Origin: Dacryopinax spathularia
Lineage: Eukaryota; Basidiomycota; Dacrymycetes; Dacrymycetales; Dacrymycetaceae
NCBI GenBank assembly: GCA_037974965.1
Contig: JBBPFI010000008.1
Coordinates: forward strand, 1,302,001-1,366,000
Length of the DNA stretch: 64,000 nt
Direction: 5' to 3'
Both the position numbers and the translations under genes were made by a program. Positions 51,277 to 61,604 of the stretch are shown one piece after another. Within the stretch, counting starts at the first letter, position 1; each line of letters starts with the position of its first letter. The notes under the pieces are model-generated. The model saw only the letters and a program-made list of their open reading frames with translations, had not been told where the DNA came from and ran no database searches.

Positions 51277-52489
51277 AGGCAAATTCCGCGGTTTGTAGTT
51301 CCAAGGTATATCCAGCAGAAGGACCCTAGCAAGGGGCAGTGTGAGTGCCGCATTCACCTGAGTCCGGTCATATGTGTACGTCATCATATAGCAACACCGA
51401 GCACAACAGAGTACAATGAATATAGTGAAATGAACAATGAGTTTTTTTGAGAACACAAGTATCCTGTACAGTGTCCATTGCCCTCCTATTAAGTTGACTA
51501 CAGCATCACACAAACTGATCCACTGGTCATTGTCTCCTGATCCGTGAGGTGGAGTTAACATATTGTAGATTCCATACTAGAGGTGTCCGTCTGCAGTGTT
51601 ATCTATACCAATGTCACTGTGCAAGTTAATCTCACATGAAGTGAGCAATGAACTCTGAAGAGAAGCTATCTGCTATGCACCTGTCCGAAATTCAGTGGAA
51701 TTCAATGATCAGTGATGCAAGGCAGCAGTGTTTACCTGTGTCATTTAGTGGAACGTGCATTATACTATGTTCTTGATATAAGTTCAGTATAGTCCGACAT
51801 AGTACTTTTGGTGACAGCCTAACTTTTGCAATTGTACATATGATCTTTGTAGACACTGCATGTTTATTCTCGTATACAAGATATGCATGTACTATCACTG
51901 TTCACTATGATAGTGGTGAGTAGGCATTGTACAATGTATCATGTATGCACTGCACACTGGTAGCCAAGTTATCGGGATGATCAGAATATGTTTGTCGTAC
52001 TTGCAGCCTGCTGGAGTTGGTTAAAGGCATGATCATTATGATGCGGATTAGACAATGGACAGTGGACAATGGAGATTGAACAATGTTTATATAGTCTTGC
52101 TCTGCGCCGTGGTCATACATGGCCTGCCTCCCTTTGCCTTGTACACCATCTCCGCAAACGCTCTAGTGACTCCTTCTTTGCTTTGGCCTTGGCTTTGCAT
52201 CGTGCTGCTTGATATTCACGTTGTTGCTTAAGGCGCTGTGTGTGGGTCCTATGATCATGTTTAGTATCATTCAGTGTTCATTGTACAAGGGCGCACCGTT
52301 GTAACCACTCCTCCTGCGCCTTACTTATGCTAACCGGTATACGGTCCTCCAGCACTTCACCCAGTGCAAAGTACTTCTCAGTGTGCGGTGGGATGTATGC
52401 TGCCGCTGTAAGTGGGAACATTGTCCAGAAGGGCGCCATTCGAGATAAGACAGTGTTGTGGTTGAGCTACCTGGTGTGCGATGTTCAAT

Positions 52490-53205
52490 TGTGAGGGCAC
52501 ACCACAATAACAAGGCTACTGCGGGTGAACAGAGAGACGGGGTAGCGTCCAGAGAGAGTGCAAGGGGTCGTTTAGGGATGACAGAGAGTGTATTGGATCG
52601 AGTGCCTAGGTAGTTACAATGGTGGAATTTCCCCAGAGACCGGATCTAAGGGGATAGAGGCCCTAAAGGCTCTATATTTATACCCGGGAGCCCTAAAGGC
52701 TATCCCTTGCTACGGGAGGTTCTGGAAGACCTCAGAAAGCGTCAGAACGCGTCAGAATGTGTCAGAAGACGTCAGAATGACTAGGGAATGAGTAAGGGAT
52801 GAGTATAGCACAGCAGTACAGTCATCGCGTGTCAGGATGACTCCATGGCAGTGCATGGCAGTGCGTGGTGTCATGGCAGTGCATACTCAAACCTGTGCGT
52901 ATGCCCGGGCCCATGGCTGTGGGTCCTGTAGCTGGTCCCTGGGCGCTTAGAATCGATAGGAAGCCCTTGGAAGATGGTGGGGTTAAGGTGGCAATCCGCC
53001 GATGGCGGCAATAAGGGCATGAGCGGCACGTCCCTGACTGGTGGCACGTCTGGCCATTGACTAGGCTTCTGGGCGGCACCGGCATTAGTCCTATCACCGG
53101 TGATCGGTGGAGATAGGCGATAGAAGCTCTTGCTGGGTGGCCATGGGCATGTGGTCGTGATTGGGAGTCCAGGCGTTAGGGTCGAAAAAGGTACGTCCCC
53201 TGACA
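52490..53205 (-). repeat. LTR (downstream copy in element sense)
   Basis: 716-bp terminal repeat. It contains a TATA-like TATAAATATA (minus strand, about 52,672-52,682) and, next to it, five copies of TCAGAA (TTCTGA in element sense) at an exact 10-bp period from 52,732 to 52,777. Confidence 0.93.
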
Positions 53206-53913
53206 TCACCCCCCCTCTAAGGTGCGATGCCCCAGAGCACGTGGTTGTGGGTGGCAGTGTTGACAGGACAGTCGTTGATGGTGTCTCGGTTGGTTGGGGG
53301 CTCCTGTGTCTCTTGCGTTCGACCATCATGGACCCAGGTACGGTTATTGGCAGTGTGATGGCTTTGCTGACCTTGAGCCTAGTGACCTCGTCTTTAAGGT
53401 GGAAAGCACGTGGGGATGTGGTGTTGGAGGAGCTCCCAGCAACGCCGTGGGTTCAGGTTGTGGTGGGACGGTTTTTGGCCAGGGGAGAGACACAGGTGGG
53501 GTTGGAGCGGTGTCGATGCTGCGTGGTGGAATGGCGGGAGTGTGTGCGGTTGCCGGAGTGGCCAAGCTGCCTTTTCTGTTGCCTGCGGGACCCGTGGAGC
53601 GAGTGCGGACCATTTCGTGCTGAGTACGCCATCCTGTCATTGGTGGTAACAGTTGCTAATATAGTGATAGCTTTCTGGCCAGCTTTGGAGGGCAGGCCCC
53701 AAAAATCCATCGTCGGATACCGAAGCGTTGGAAGCGAGTGGAGGATATTGATGAGAATCGACTTCGTCCTGGCATGGAGTGGGCTGTGAGGTGGTTTCTG
53801 GAAGATGGGAGGTTGGTATGGGCATGGGAGAAGTGCTTGAGTTGTCGTCTGCAATGTCGGCAATGTATTCGTGTAGATGGCTTTTCTTGTTGCTTGTTTT
53901 GCCTTTTGGACGA

Positions 53914-56900
53914 TTACTGGTGTTGTTGAGCACGCCCTTCGGTCCAACTGAAGAGAACCTTTGGTGAGGGAGTTGTGTAGTTCTCCAGTTGTTGAAATGG
54001 AAGTCGTTGGAACGTGAGTGCCGAAATCCGTCCAGGTGCAGATGGGTGCTTGGTGTGGAAGTCGCGGATAGCCTTGGGTGCATCTTCACGGAGTTGTGCT
54101 TCGGGTTCCCAAGTGCGTTCAGAGTTCGGGTAGCCCTTCCACTTGACCAGATATTCCAACTTGCCACGGCGGAGACGGCTGTCATCGATACGTTCAAGTT
54201 CCCATTGTGGAACTCCATCTTGGACTACAGCAGGGGGTGGTCGTTTCTCTTGAGGGCGGCCAGGGAGATCACTTTCCTGGTAGCGACGCAGTTTGCTGAC
54301 ATGGAAGACAGGGTGAATAAGGAAACTGCTGGGGAGTTTGAGTCGATACGCATTATTGTTGATCTTTTCAAGGATCTCAAAGGGTCCGAACCATTTGTCA
54401 TCCAGTTTCTTGGCCGGTCTTGTTGTCTTGATATTGTGCGAGTCTAGCCAGACCTTGTCTCCAGGTTGGTAGTTAGGCGTTTGGCCATGGTGGAGATCAT
54501 AGAAGCGTGCCATGTCCTCGGATGCTTGCTTCAGGGCGGCTGTGCATTCCTCTTGTAGCTTGTTCATGCGGGTGAGGAAATCATTGACTCCTTCAATGGG
54601 AGAGTCACGGATGGGTTCAGTACCCATGCGAGGATTTTGTCCGGTGTTGGCCATAAAGGGTGACATGCGCGTAGATGCTTGAACACGGTTGTTGTATGCA
54701 AACTCAGCAAGAGGGAGCCAGTCAACCCAATCATCCTGCCGATAATTGACAAACAGGCGTAGGTACTGCTCGATCTCCTGGTTGATGCGTTCCGTTTGGC
54801 CATCAGTTTGTGGGTGGTAGGCGCTAGAGGCGGAAGTCTTGATATCCAAAAGGCGATTGAGTTCTCTCATGAAGGCTGACACATACTGTGTTCCTCGATC
54901 ACTGATGATTTCTTCTGGGAGTCCATGATGTCTCCAAACATTGTCACGGAAGAGTCGAGCGATGCCCAAGGAGGACACTTCATTCTGGGTTGGTGCAAAG
55001 TGTGCTTGCTTGGTGAGCCGATCTACGGCAACAAAGATGGCATCATGTCCATTTGATGGTGGAAGGGAGGTAATCAGGTCTGTGGTTACGCATTGCCAGC
55101 GTCGGGTGGGGATTCGGTTTGGCATAAGTTGCCCAGTAGGAGCTTGAGGGTACACCTTGGTGCGGTTACAGGCATGGCATGTCGTCACATAACGCCCAAT
55201 GAATCGGCTGATGTTGGGCCACCAATAGTTTCGTGAGACCAGTTCGAGTGTCTTCCATCGGCCTGGATGTCCTGCCACAGGTGTGTCGTGATGAAGTCGT
55301 ACAATCTTTGTTCGGAGTGCATCGTTCTTGGGCACGTAAACCTTTCCTCGAAATAGGATAAGGCCAGATTCTTCTGCCCATTCAGAGCCAATAAGGCGAC
55401 TAGTGCCAGCAGCCTTCATTTCTTCAATTGCTTTGACCACAGCTTCATCTTGGTCCTTGCAATTTCGTATTTCTTGGAGAAGATCTCGTTCAGCACCAGT
55501 GATAAGGGCGTGTCCACGTTGTGCTGCAGCAATCTTGAACCAGTGTGGACGAAGCAAAATTTGATCGGTGTTATCATTCTCCCCCCTCTTATGGTCCGCT
55601 CGTCTCGAGAGGGCATCGGGCTTGCCGCTTTGTTTGCCAGCACGATGGACCAGAACAAAATCAAATCGGGAGAGGAAGAGTGACCAGCGTGCTTGGCGTC
55701 GAGTCAGCTTCTGAGCAGTCTGGAAGTACTTGAGATTTTGATGGTCCGTGTAGATCTCAAACTGGTGTTTGGCTCCTTCCAGGAAGTGACGCCATTCTTC
55801 AAGGGCGCGGATGATTGCCAGTAGTTCTTTGTCATGGATGTCGTAGTTTCGTTCCGTTTCGGAGAGGCTCTTGGACATGAATGCGATGGGGTGCCATTTG
55901 CCATCCTCCCCCAGTTGAGAGAGTTCGGCTCCAGTGGCATAGTCAGAGCTGTCTGCCTCTACTCGGAAGGGTTTATCTTCATTTGGAAAGGCAAGTACTG
56001 GGTGCGAGGTGATGGCTTCCTTCAGGTGCTCGAATGCAGTTTGCTGATCGGAGCCCCATGTGAAAGGGGTATCTTTTCGGGTGAGGTCGTGGAGTGGCCG
56101 GGCGATGGTGGAGAAGTCTTTGATAAAGCGGCGGTAGAAGTTGCAGAAACCAATGAAAGATTGTACTTCTGTCAGGTTGGTAGGGGTTGGCCATTTCAAG
56201 ACGCCTTCCACTTTCACAGGATCCATGGCGACAGTGCCCCTCCCAATGATGAGACCGAGGTACTCGATGGTCTCCTTATGGAATTCACATTTGGCTGGGC
56301 GAAGGTAGAGCTTGTGCTGACGGAGAAGTTCCAAGACTTGCAGAACTGTCTGGCGGTGGTCTTCAAGGTTGTCCGAAAAGATCAGGATGTCATCCAGATA
56401 GACAACCACACGTCCAGCATCAATGAGATTCCGGAAGATGTCATTCATCATGGTCTGGAAGGTGCTTGGACTGTTGGTAAGGCCAAAGAACATGACCAGA
56501 GGTTCGAAAAGGCCACGGTTGGTACGGAAGGCTGCCTTCCATTCATCGCCCTCCTTGATACGTATGTTGTTGTAGCCCCAGCGAATATCCAACTTGGTGA
56601 ACCACTGAGCATGACGTAGTTGGTTAACGAGGTCGGAGATAAGTGGAATTGGATAGCGATTCTTGATAGTCATCTCATTAAGCTTGCGGTAGTCTTGGAC
56701 AAGGCGTAAACGGCCATCTTTCTTCTTGACAAAAAATACAGGAGCTGCCATGGGGGATTTGGATGGGCGAATACGTCCAGAGGCCAGGTTCTCCTTCAGG
56801 AATTCATCAAGCTCCTTCTGCTCGTCCAAAGAGAGTGGATAGACTCGGGAACCCTTTGGTTCAGAACCCGGTTTCAGTTCAATGGCATGATCCCATGGTC

Positions 56901-57804
56901 GGTGTTGAGGCAGTTCATCGAATGAATCTTTGGAGAACACATCCTGATAGTGGTGGTATTCCGGTGGAACCAATGCTTCAAAACTTTCTTCCTGTTGATG
57001 ACGCTTGGCTTCTTCAGCTGCCAGTCGTGTGGATGCCGTTTCGGTGGCCCGGATGGTGGGACCAGTTGGCGGGAGCCAGGCAACCAGAATGCGATCAGTA
57101 GGCTCCAACTCTTCCACAGCAGGTTGGGCCTGGTCCTCGGATTCGGTGGTATCAATGGCGAAGACAGCAAGAGGTACAGGGATTTGGGTGATCTTGTTGG
57201 AAGGTATGCTGGCCAGGTTGGTGGTACGGGCAGTGCACCGGAGTGGGCAGCGTGACATCTTCACTTCACCAGTGACCCAGTTGATTTCGGGATTGTGAAG
57301 TCGAAGCCAGGTATGGCCAACAATGACGGTCCGTCGACCCAGGCTGGTGACTTGGAATGTGGTGCGTTCGGTGTGGTCCTTGAACTTCATGATGAGGTCT
57401 ACTTCTTCACGAATCGAACCTCCCTCATTCAGTGTCCCATCGATATTGTATACAGGGATGGCGCGTGGGAGTCGTTTTGTGGTTAGGTTTCGGTACTTAA
57501 CATATTCAGAGTCGATGAACATGCCAGTAGCACCTGAGTCAAGGAGTGCAGTGGTGGTGAAGGATTCGCCAGAGTCCAGTGCTTGCAAGCCCAGAGAGAG
57601 TTCCGTGGAGTTGAGCGGTGAGACCGAGCGAATATAGATCTTGGGTGGTAAGGGTGTTTCAGGAATGGGAATGGATTGGGTGGACACGGTTGCAGGCTTA
57701 GGCGAGGGCATAATGGCATATTCATTGTCATTTACATCCAACTCGGCTAAAACAGCAAAGCGATTGGTCGAGGGCAATGTGTCCCGTTTGGTCGACCGTT
57801 TCAA
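53914..57804 (-). other. pol: Chromovirus pol region
   Basis: Frame of about 1,296 codons. The order is an aspartic protease (ALLDSGATGMFID), a reverse transcriptase with the YLDDIL box, RNase H (FRVEADSSDYATGAELSQ), an integrase with HHCC finger and DDE-type core (TDLITSLPPSNGHD; SAYHPQTDGQTERINQ), and a C-terminal chromodomain (YLVKWKGYPNSERTWEPEAQ) that usually steers insertion to heterochromatin. Treated as a virus-like fossil; it looks whole. Confidence 0.92.
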
Positions 57805-58928
57805 AAATCCTCCTGGGGTGATTCTTCAGTTGCCTTAGGTGGGGCTGGGAGCGCTTTGTTGGAAGAGAGCAATTTGCCAATCTCTTCCCTCAGGATCGCT
57901 CTCACACCATCGGCATTCAAAGGTGTGGTATCGGTAGTCGCAGTGTCGGTTGCACGAATGCGGGCTTTCTTGGGCTCTGGGCATTCACGGGCAATATGTC
58001 CAGGTTGGCCACAGTTGTAGCAGGTGATCTTGCGTCCGGTACGACGGTTGGAATCAATGTCCATGGGCTCACCAGGGTGTAGGGCTGGTGTGGTGGTTGT
58101 AGCCGAAGTAGGCGAACGTGCAGTGCTACTCGTGGTAGTCTGTCGGACATATCGGGTGTTGTTGTTGGAGAATGGCCGGCGGGCATCTAGCTTACGCTGC
58201 TGTCGATCAAAGCGAAGGGCATAGTCATACCATGCCTGCAGTTTTGTTGGCATTTCTGGCAGTGCATAGATCTTGCTGACCAGCGCGCTGTTGAGGCCGC
58301 GTTCGAATTTCTCCATCAGAGCAGTATCGTTATACTGAGTGCGTGTGGCTAGCTCTTGGAATGCGGATACGTATTCATCAGCCGTCTTCTGCCCTTGCTT
58401 GAGTTGATCCATCTTGAAGCGTGCGGAGCCTTCAGGATCGGGGTCCATGAATGTGAGACGGAAGAGTTTCTCAAACTCATTCCACGTGGTGAAGGATAGT
58501 GCAGCCGGTTTGTCGGGATCATCGGTGTTAGCCACCAGGCGGTCTGCCCATGTGCCAGCAATCCCTCCTTTCATGTAGGACAGGGCAAAGATGATGCATT
58601 CGTTGGCGGTTGGGAAGTCCAATGGACGGGCGAAGAAGTTGATGCGGAGTTGGCGCAGAAAGGTGTCGGCTTTGGCACGCGTGCCATCGAAAATATCGGG
58701 TGGTGCCACAGGGGTGTTACGACGGGGCATGACTTCGAGCTGTGCAATCCTAGCTTGCAATGCCTTGAGCTCGTCGGTCAGTTGTTCCTCCACAGTCTTG
58801 ACGCGAGGTTCCTGCGTAGTGGTCGTATTGTTGACAGTTGGGGCTGCCTCACTGGCTGCTGCCGCAGAGACTTGAGGACCCACATCACCCATCACCATGG
58901 GGATTCCTGGGACTGTAGGGTACGCCAT
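57801..58928 (-). other. gag: Chromovirus gag region
   Basis: Frame of about 375 codons for the retrotransposon Gag polyprotein. A coiled head is followed by a capsid-type region (FERGLNSALVSKIYALPE) and one CCHC zinc knuckle (CYNCGQPGHIARECPE) near residue 305, for RNA packaging. It is adjacent to pol, which lies in another frame; the family commonly makes Gag-Pol by frameshifting or related recoding. Confidence 0.9.
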
Positions 58929-59006
58929 AGAGGTGTAGAGTAAAGCTCAGAGGTAGGAGTAGAGTAGGGAATAGCAGTAGGGTTGTTGTCGGCAGATCCG
59001 GTCTTC

Positions 59007-59722
59007 TGTGAGGGCACACCACAATAACAAGGCTACTGCGGGTGAACAGAGAGACGGGGTAGCGTCCAGAGAGAGTGCAAGGGGTCGTTTAGGGATGACA
59101 GAGAGTGTATTGGATCGAGTGCCTAGGTAGTTACAATGGTGGAATTTCCCCAGAGACCGGATCTAAGGGGATAGAGGCCCTAAAGGCTCTATATTTATAC
59201 CCGGGAGCCCTAAAGGCTATCCCTTGCTACGGGAGGTTCTGGAAGACCTCAGAAAGCGTCAGAACGCGTCAGAATTTGTCAGAAGACGTCAGAATGACTA
59301 GGGAATGAGTAAGGGATGAGTATAGCACAGCAGTACAGTCATCGCGTGTCAGGATGACTCCATGGCAGTGCATGGCAGTGCGTGGTGTCATGGCAGTGCA
59401 TACTCAAACCTGTGCGTATGCCCGGGCCCATGGCTGTGGGTCCTGTAGCTGGTCCCTGGGCGCTTAGAATCGATAGGAAGCCCTTGGAAGATGGTGGGGT
59501 TAAGGTGGCAATCCGCCGATGGCGGCAATAAGGGCATGAGCGGCACGTCCCTGACTGGTGGCACGTCTGGCCATTGACTAGGCTTCTGGGCGGCACCGGC
59601 ATTAGTCCTATCACCGGTGATCGGTGGAGATAGGCGATAGAAGCTCTTGCTGGGTGGCCATGGGCATGTGGTCGTGATTGGGAGTCCAGGCGTTAGGGTC
59701 GAAAAAGGTACGTCCCCTGACA
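59007..59722 (-). repeat. LTR (upstream copy in element sense)
   Basis: 716-bp direct repeat of 52490-53205, offset by exactly 6,517 bp. The same TATA-like stretch and 10-bp-period TCAGAA array are present. Confidence 0.93.
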
Positions 59723-59977
59723 TCAATGCTGCATTGTCACACAGGGACAGCGCAGTACGCACCAACTCATACGCCCAGGGATACACGGTCTTAGGTGCTG
59801 TCTCTAGAACGGATTGTGCAGTGTGCAGTGAGCAAGCAGATCTGAAAAGCGCTAAAACCCAGAGTGCAGTGTACTTGCGACTATATGCCTCTTGTGCGAT
59901 GCATGCACACAAGTTAGCGGACCCTACAAGGAGGAACGCTGGGAAGTACCTGGATTATGGTAGGCTGTTTTCAGAGG

Positions 59978-60017
59978 GCAAATTAGGGCCGGGGACAGGG
60001 CCCGCCCCCGTGGCTAA
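59978..60017 (-). repeat. Right TIR and right TSD (TAA) of the DNA element
   Basis: Inverted partner of 51240-51276, followed by TAA. Six mismatches in 37 bp suggest that this element is older than the LTR element inside it. Confidence 0.65.
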
Positions 60018-60280
60018 TCTCACAGGGTTCAGGGCGCTGCACAGGTCGGACCAACCGCGACATGCCTCTTCTGTTCTCCCACACACACATTATCGGTCTC
60101 ACTCGGCTGTGTGGCGTTTCGCTGTCACTAGTAGTGGTAGTTTTCACATGCAATTGGCACCATTTTGAATTGTTTCCGGCCCCGTGCTCCGCCGGTGAAC
60201 GAGCACCCGCCGCGTCGTCGATAATCGGAATTGCTCGATTCATTGATATCCCCTCCTTCACCTCGCGGCATGTCGATGTC
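60018..60280. other. Sequence beyond the nested insertion
   Basis: No gene recognised. It contains CCCCGTGCTCCGCCGG and other GC-rich pieces. It could be upstream sequence of the next gene, cut off from its former context by the insertion. Confidence 0.3.
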
Positions 60281-61451
60281 CAATATCTCGCATTGTCCTC
60301 GACCTTCGCAGCGTTATCCATGCTTCTCAATCAGATACCTCTCTAGCCCTGCACAAACTTTCCTCCGCGCTGGACCACGATCCGCACCACCATGGATCGA
60401 CTCACAGGCTCTCCTCCCGGTCGACGTCCAGGCCTGAGCTGGGCGCTTCCACGCTATGCACACCTCTCCACTTCAGACTCGAACAGATTGCTCCAGCACT
60501 CTTTGGCGATAAGGTTGATGAATGCGACGAGTCGCTTCAGCTAGACCATCGCGGCGCACCCCGCGCCTTTCTACTCGTCCTGGCCATGCGCAGCTCGAAG
60601 TCCATGAAGCACGTCTTTCGGTAGCGATGGCACTCTCTCCAATGACAACCATCGTCCAGTCAGTTACTCGGGTTGAAACTGAGAGGCTCTGCCCTTGTTG
60701 ATTCGCAAACCGGTCATATCCCAGCTAGACGACCGTCTATTCGTTGAGAGTGTGCGCGAGCTGGCCGGGCATGCCGTGGACCTTCTCCCAGCAAACGGCA
60801 ATCTGTTTGTGAGAGGGCGCCTCTTCCTACCACCTGGCCTTCAGTTATGACTGCGCGATCGCTCGCTATTGGCTTCAGATTGCAGCTCTACCCTGCTGGA
60901 AGACACTGCCTGCAGCGTAGCGTGGCGGCCGTTTCGTATTTCGCGCTCTTAACGTTACGCTGATGAGAGCGGATCATGATGAGATATTTCTGCATTCTCT
61001 GCCCTTGGTTCCTTCCTCATTGCCTTGTTATTCTATGCGGGTCTCCGGCTCACAACTTCGTATATACTGCATCACATCCGCAGGCCTGGCGAGTATCTCT
61101 CTTGCTTTTGTTCAGACGGGGTCGTTCTCTGAATGCAATCTGGTCATGCTGAGTCTCCTTCCTAATTTTCTGGGTATATGACAGCAGCTGACCTTCCTAT
61201 AGGATCTCCGCATCGTGTTATTGAGGCGAACACTCGAGTACTTCGGTGACATCGTGCCACTCTCCGCCCACAGCTATAAGTGGGTAATGCCCGCTACGTC
61301 CCTAGCCGAAGGGTGCGCCAGCATCGCCCTACTGTCTTCCGGAATTCGTATCGGAAGAAGGTTTGGCTATAAGTCGCCTCCATGTGCCATGGCCAGCAAT
61401 GTCCTGCTCTCCCCACGGCGCTGGTGCCTATTATGGTCAGATATGGGGTAG
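60281..61451 (+). CDS. Unresolved membrane-protein-like gene (hypothetical)
   Basis: I do not recognise a family. Several plus-strand pieces look coding and can be separated by short introns: TPLHFRLEQIAPALFGDKVD with LVLAMRSSKSMKHVFR (about 60,450-60,625), DDRLFVESVRELAGHAVDLL (about 60,728-60,810), ITSAGLASISLAFVQTGSFS with NLVMLSLLPNFLG (about 61,075-61,170), and LRIVLLRRTLEYFGDIVPLS through ATSLAEGCASIALLSSG (about 61,206-61,340). The mix of amphipathic and hydrophobic segments suggests a multi-span membrane protein. The start codon and several junctions are not settled. It may be a decayed gene, and the borders given are approximate. Confidence 0.35.
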
Positions 61452-61604
61452 CATCAGCCAATACCCTTATCCCGGTCAACTCCACTTCATAACCTAGCGG
61501 AGACTTATCATTCAGTCGCCTAGCCACGTCCCTTGCACACTTTGAACGCAAATCCCTTCCACGCTGTGGTCAATACCTTGCCTCGGACGATTACGTGTAG
61601 GAAC

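Larger units (their letters stand above)
52490..59722 (-). mobile_element. Ty3/gypsy chromovirus LTR retrotransposon, looks whole
   Basis: A 7,233-bp element on the minus strand. The two LTRs (52490-53205 and 59007-59722, 716 bp each) begin TGTCAGGGG and end CCCTCACA in element sense. The flanking 5-bp duplication is TCAAT (52485-52489 and 59723-59727). A purine tract AGAGGGGGGGTGA abuts the downstream LTR. Between the LTRs lie a gag frame and a long pol frame with protease, reverse transcriptase, RNase H, integrase and a C-terminal chromodomain, which places it among the chromoviruses. I noticed one difference between the LTRs, so it is very young. It appears whole, with no breaks noticed. 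Confidence 0.95.
51240..60014. mobile_element. DNA element with 37-bp TIRs and TAA duplication, split by an LTR element
   Basis: The left end (51240-51276) and the reverse complement of the right end (59978-60014) share 31 of 37 bases with no gap: both start GCCACGGGGGCG and end CTAATTTGC. The flanks are TAA at 51237-51239 and TAA at 60015-60017, a 3-bp target duplication of the PIF/Harbinger kind. Removing the inserted LTR element leaves about 1.54 kb. The interior 51,350-52,100 is clearly more AT-rich than host genes. No transposase is recognisable. On the minus strand, coding-like pieces occur at 52,113-52,400 (with REYQAARCKAKAKAKKESLE) and at 59,728-59,912 (with SVLETAPKTVYPWAYELVR), hinting at a decayed or captured gene. 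The superfamily is an inference from TSD length. Confidence 0.65.

Noticed and set aside
53130-57298. Long plus-strand open frames (for example 53130-53789 and 55834-56619)
   Set aside because: They lie antisense to the retrotransposon pol region, have no domains, and follow from its codon pattern.
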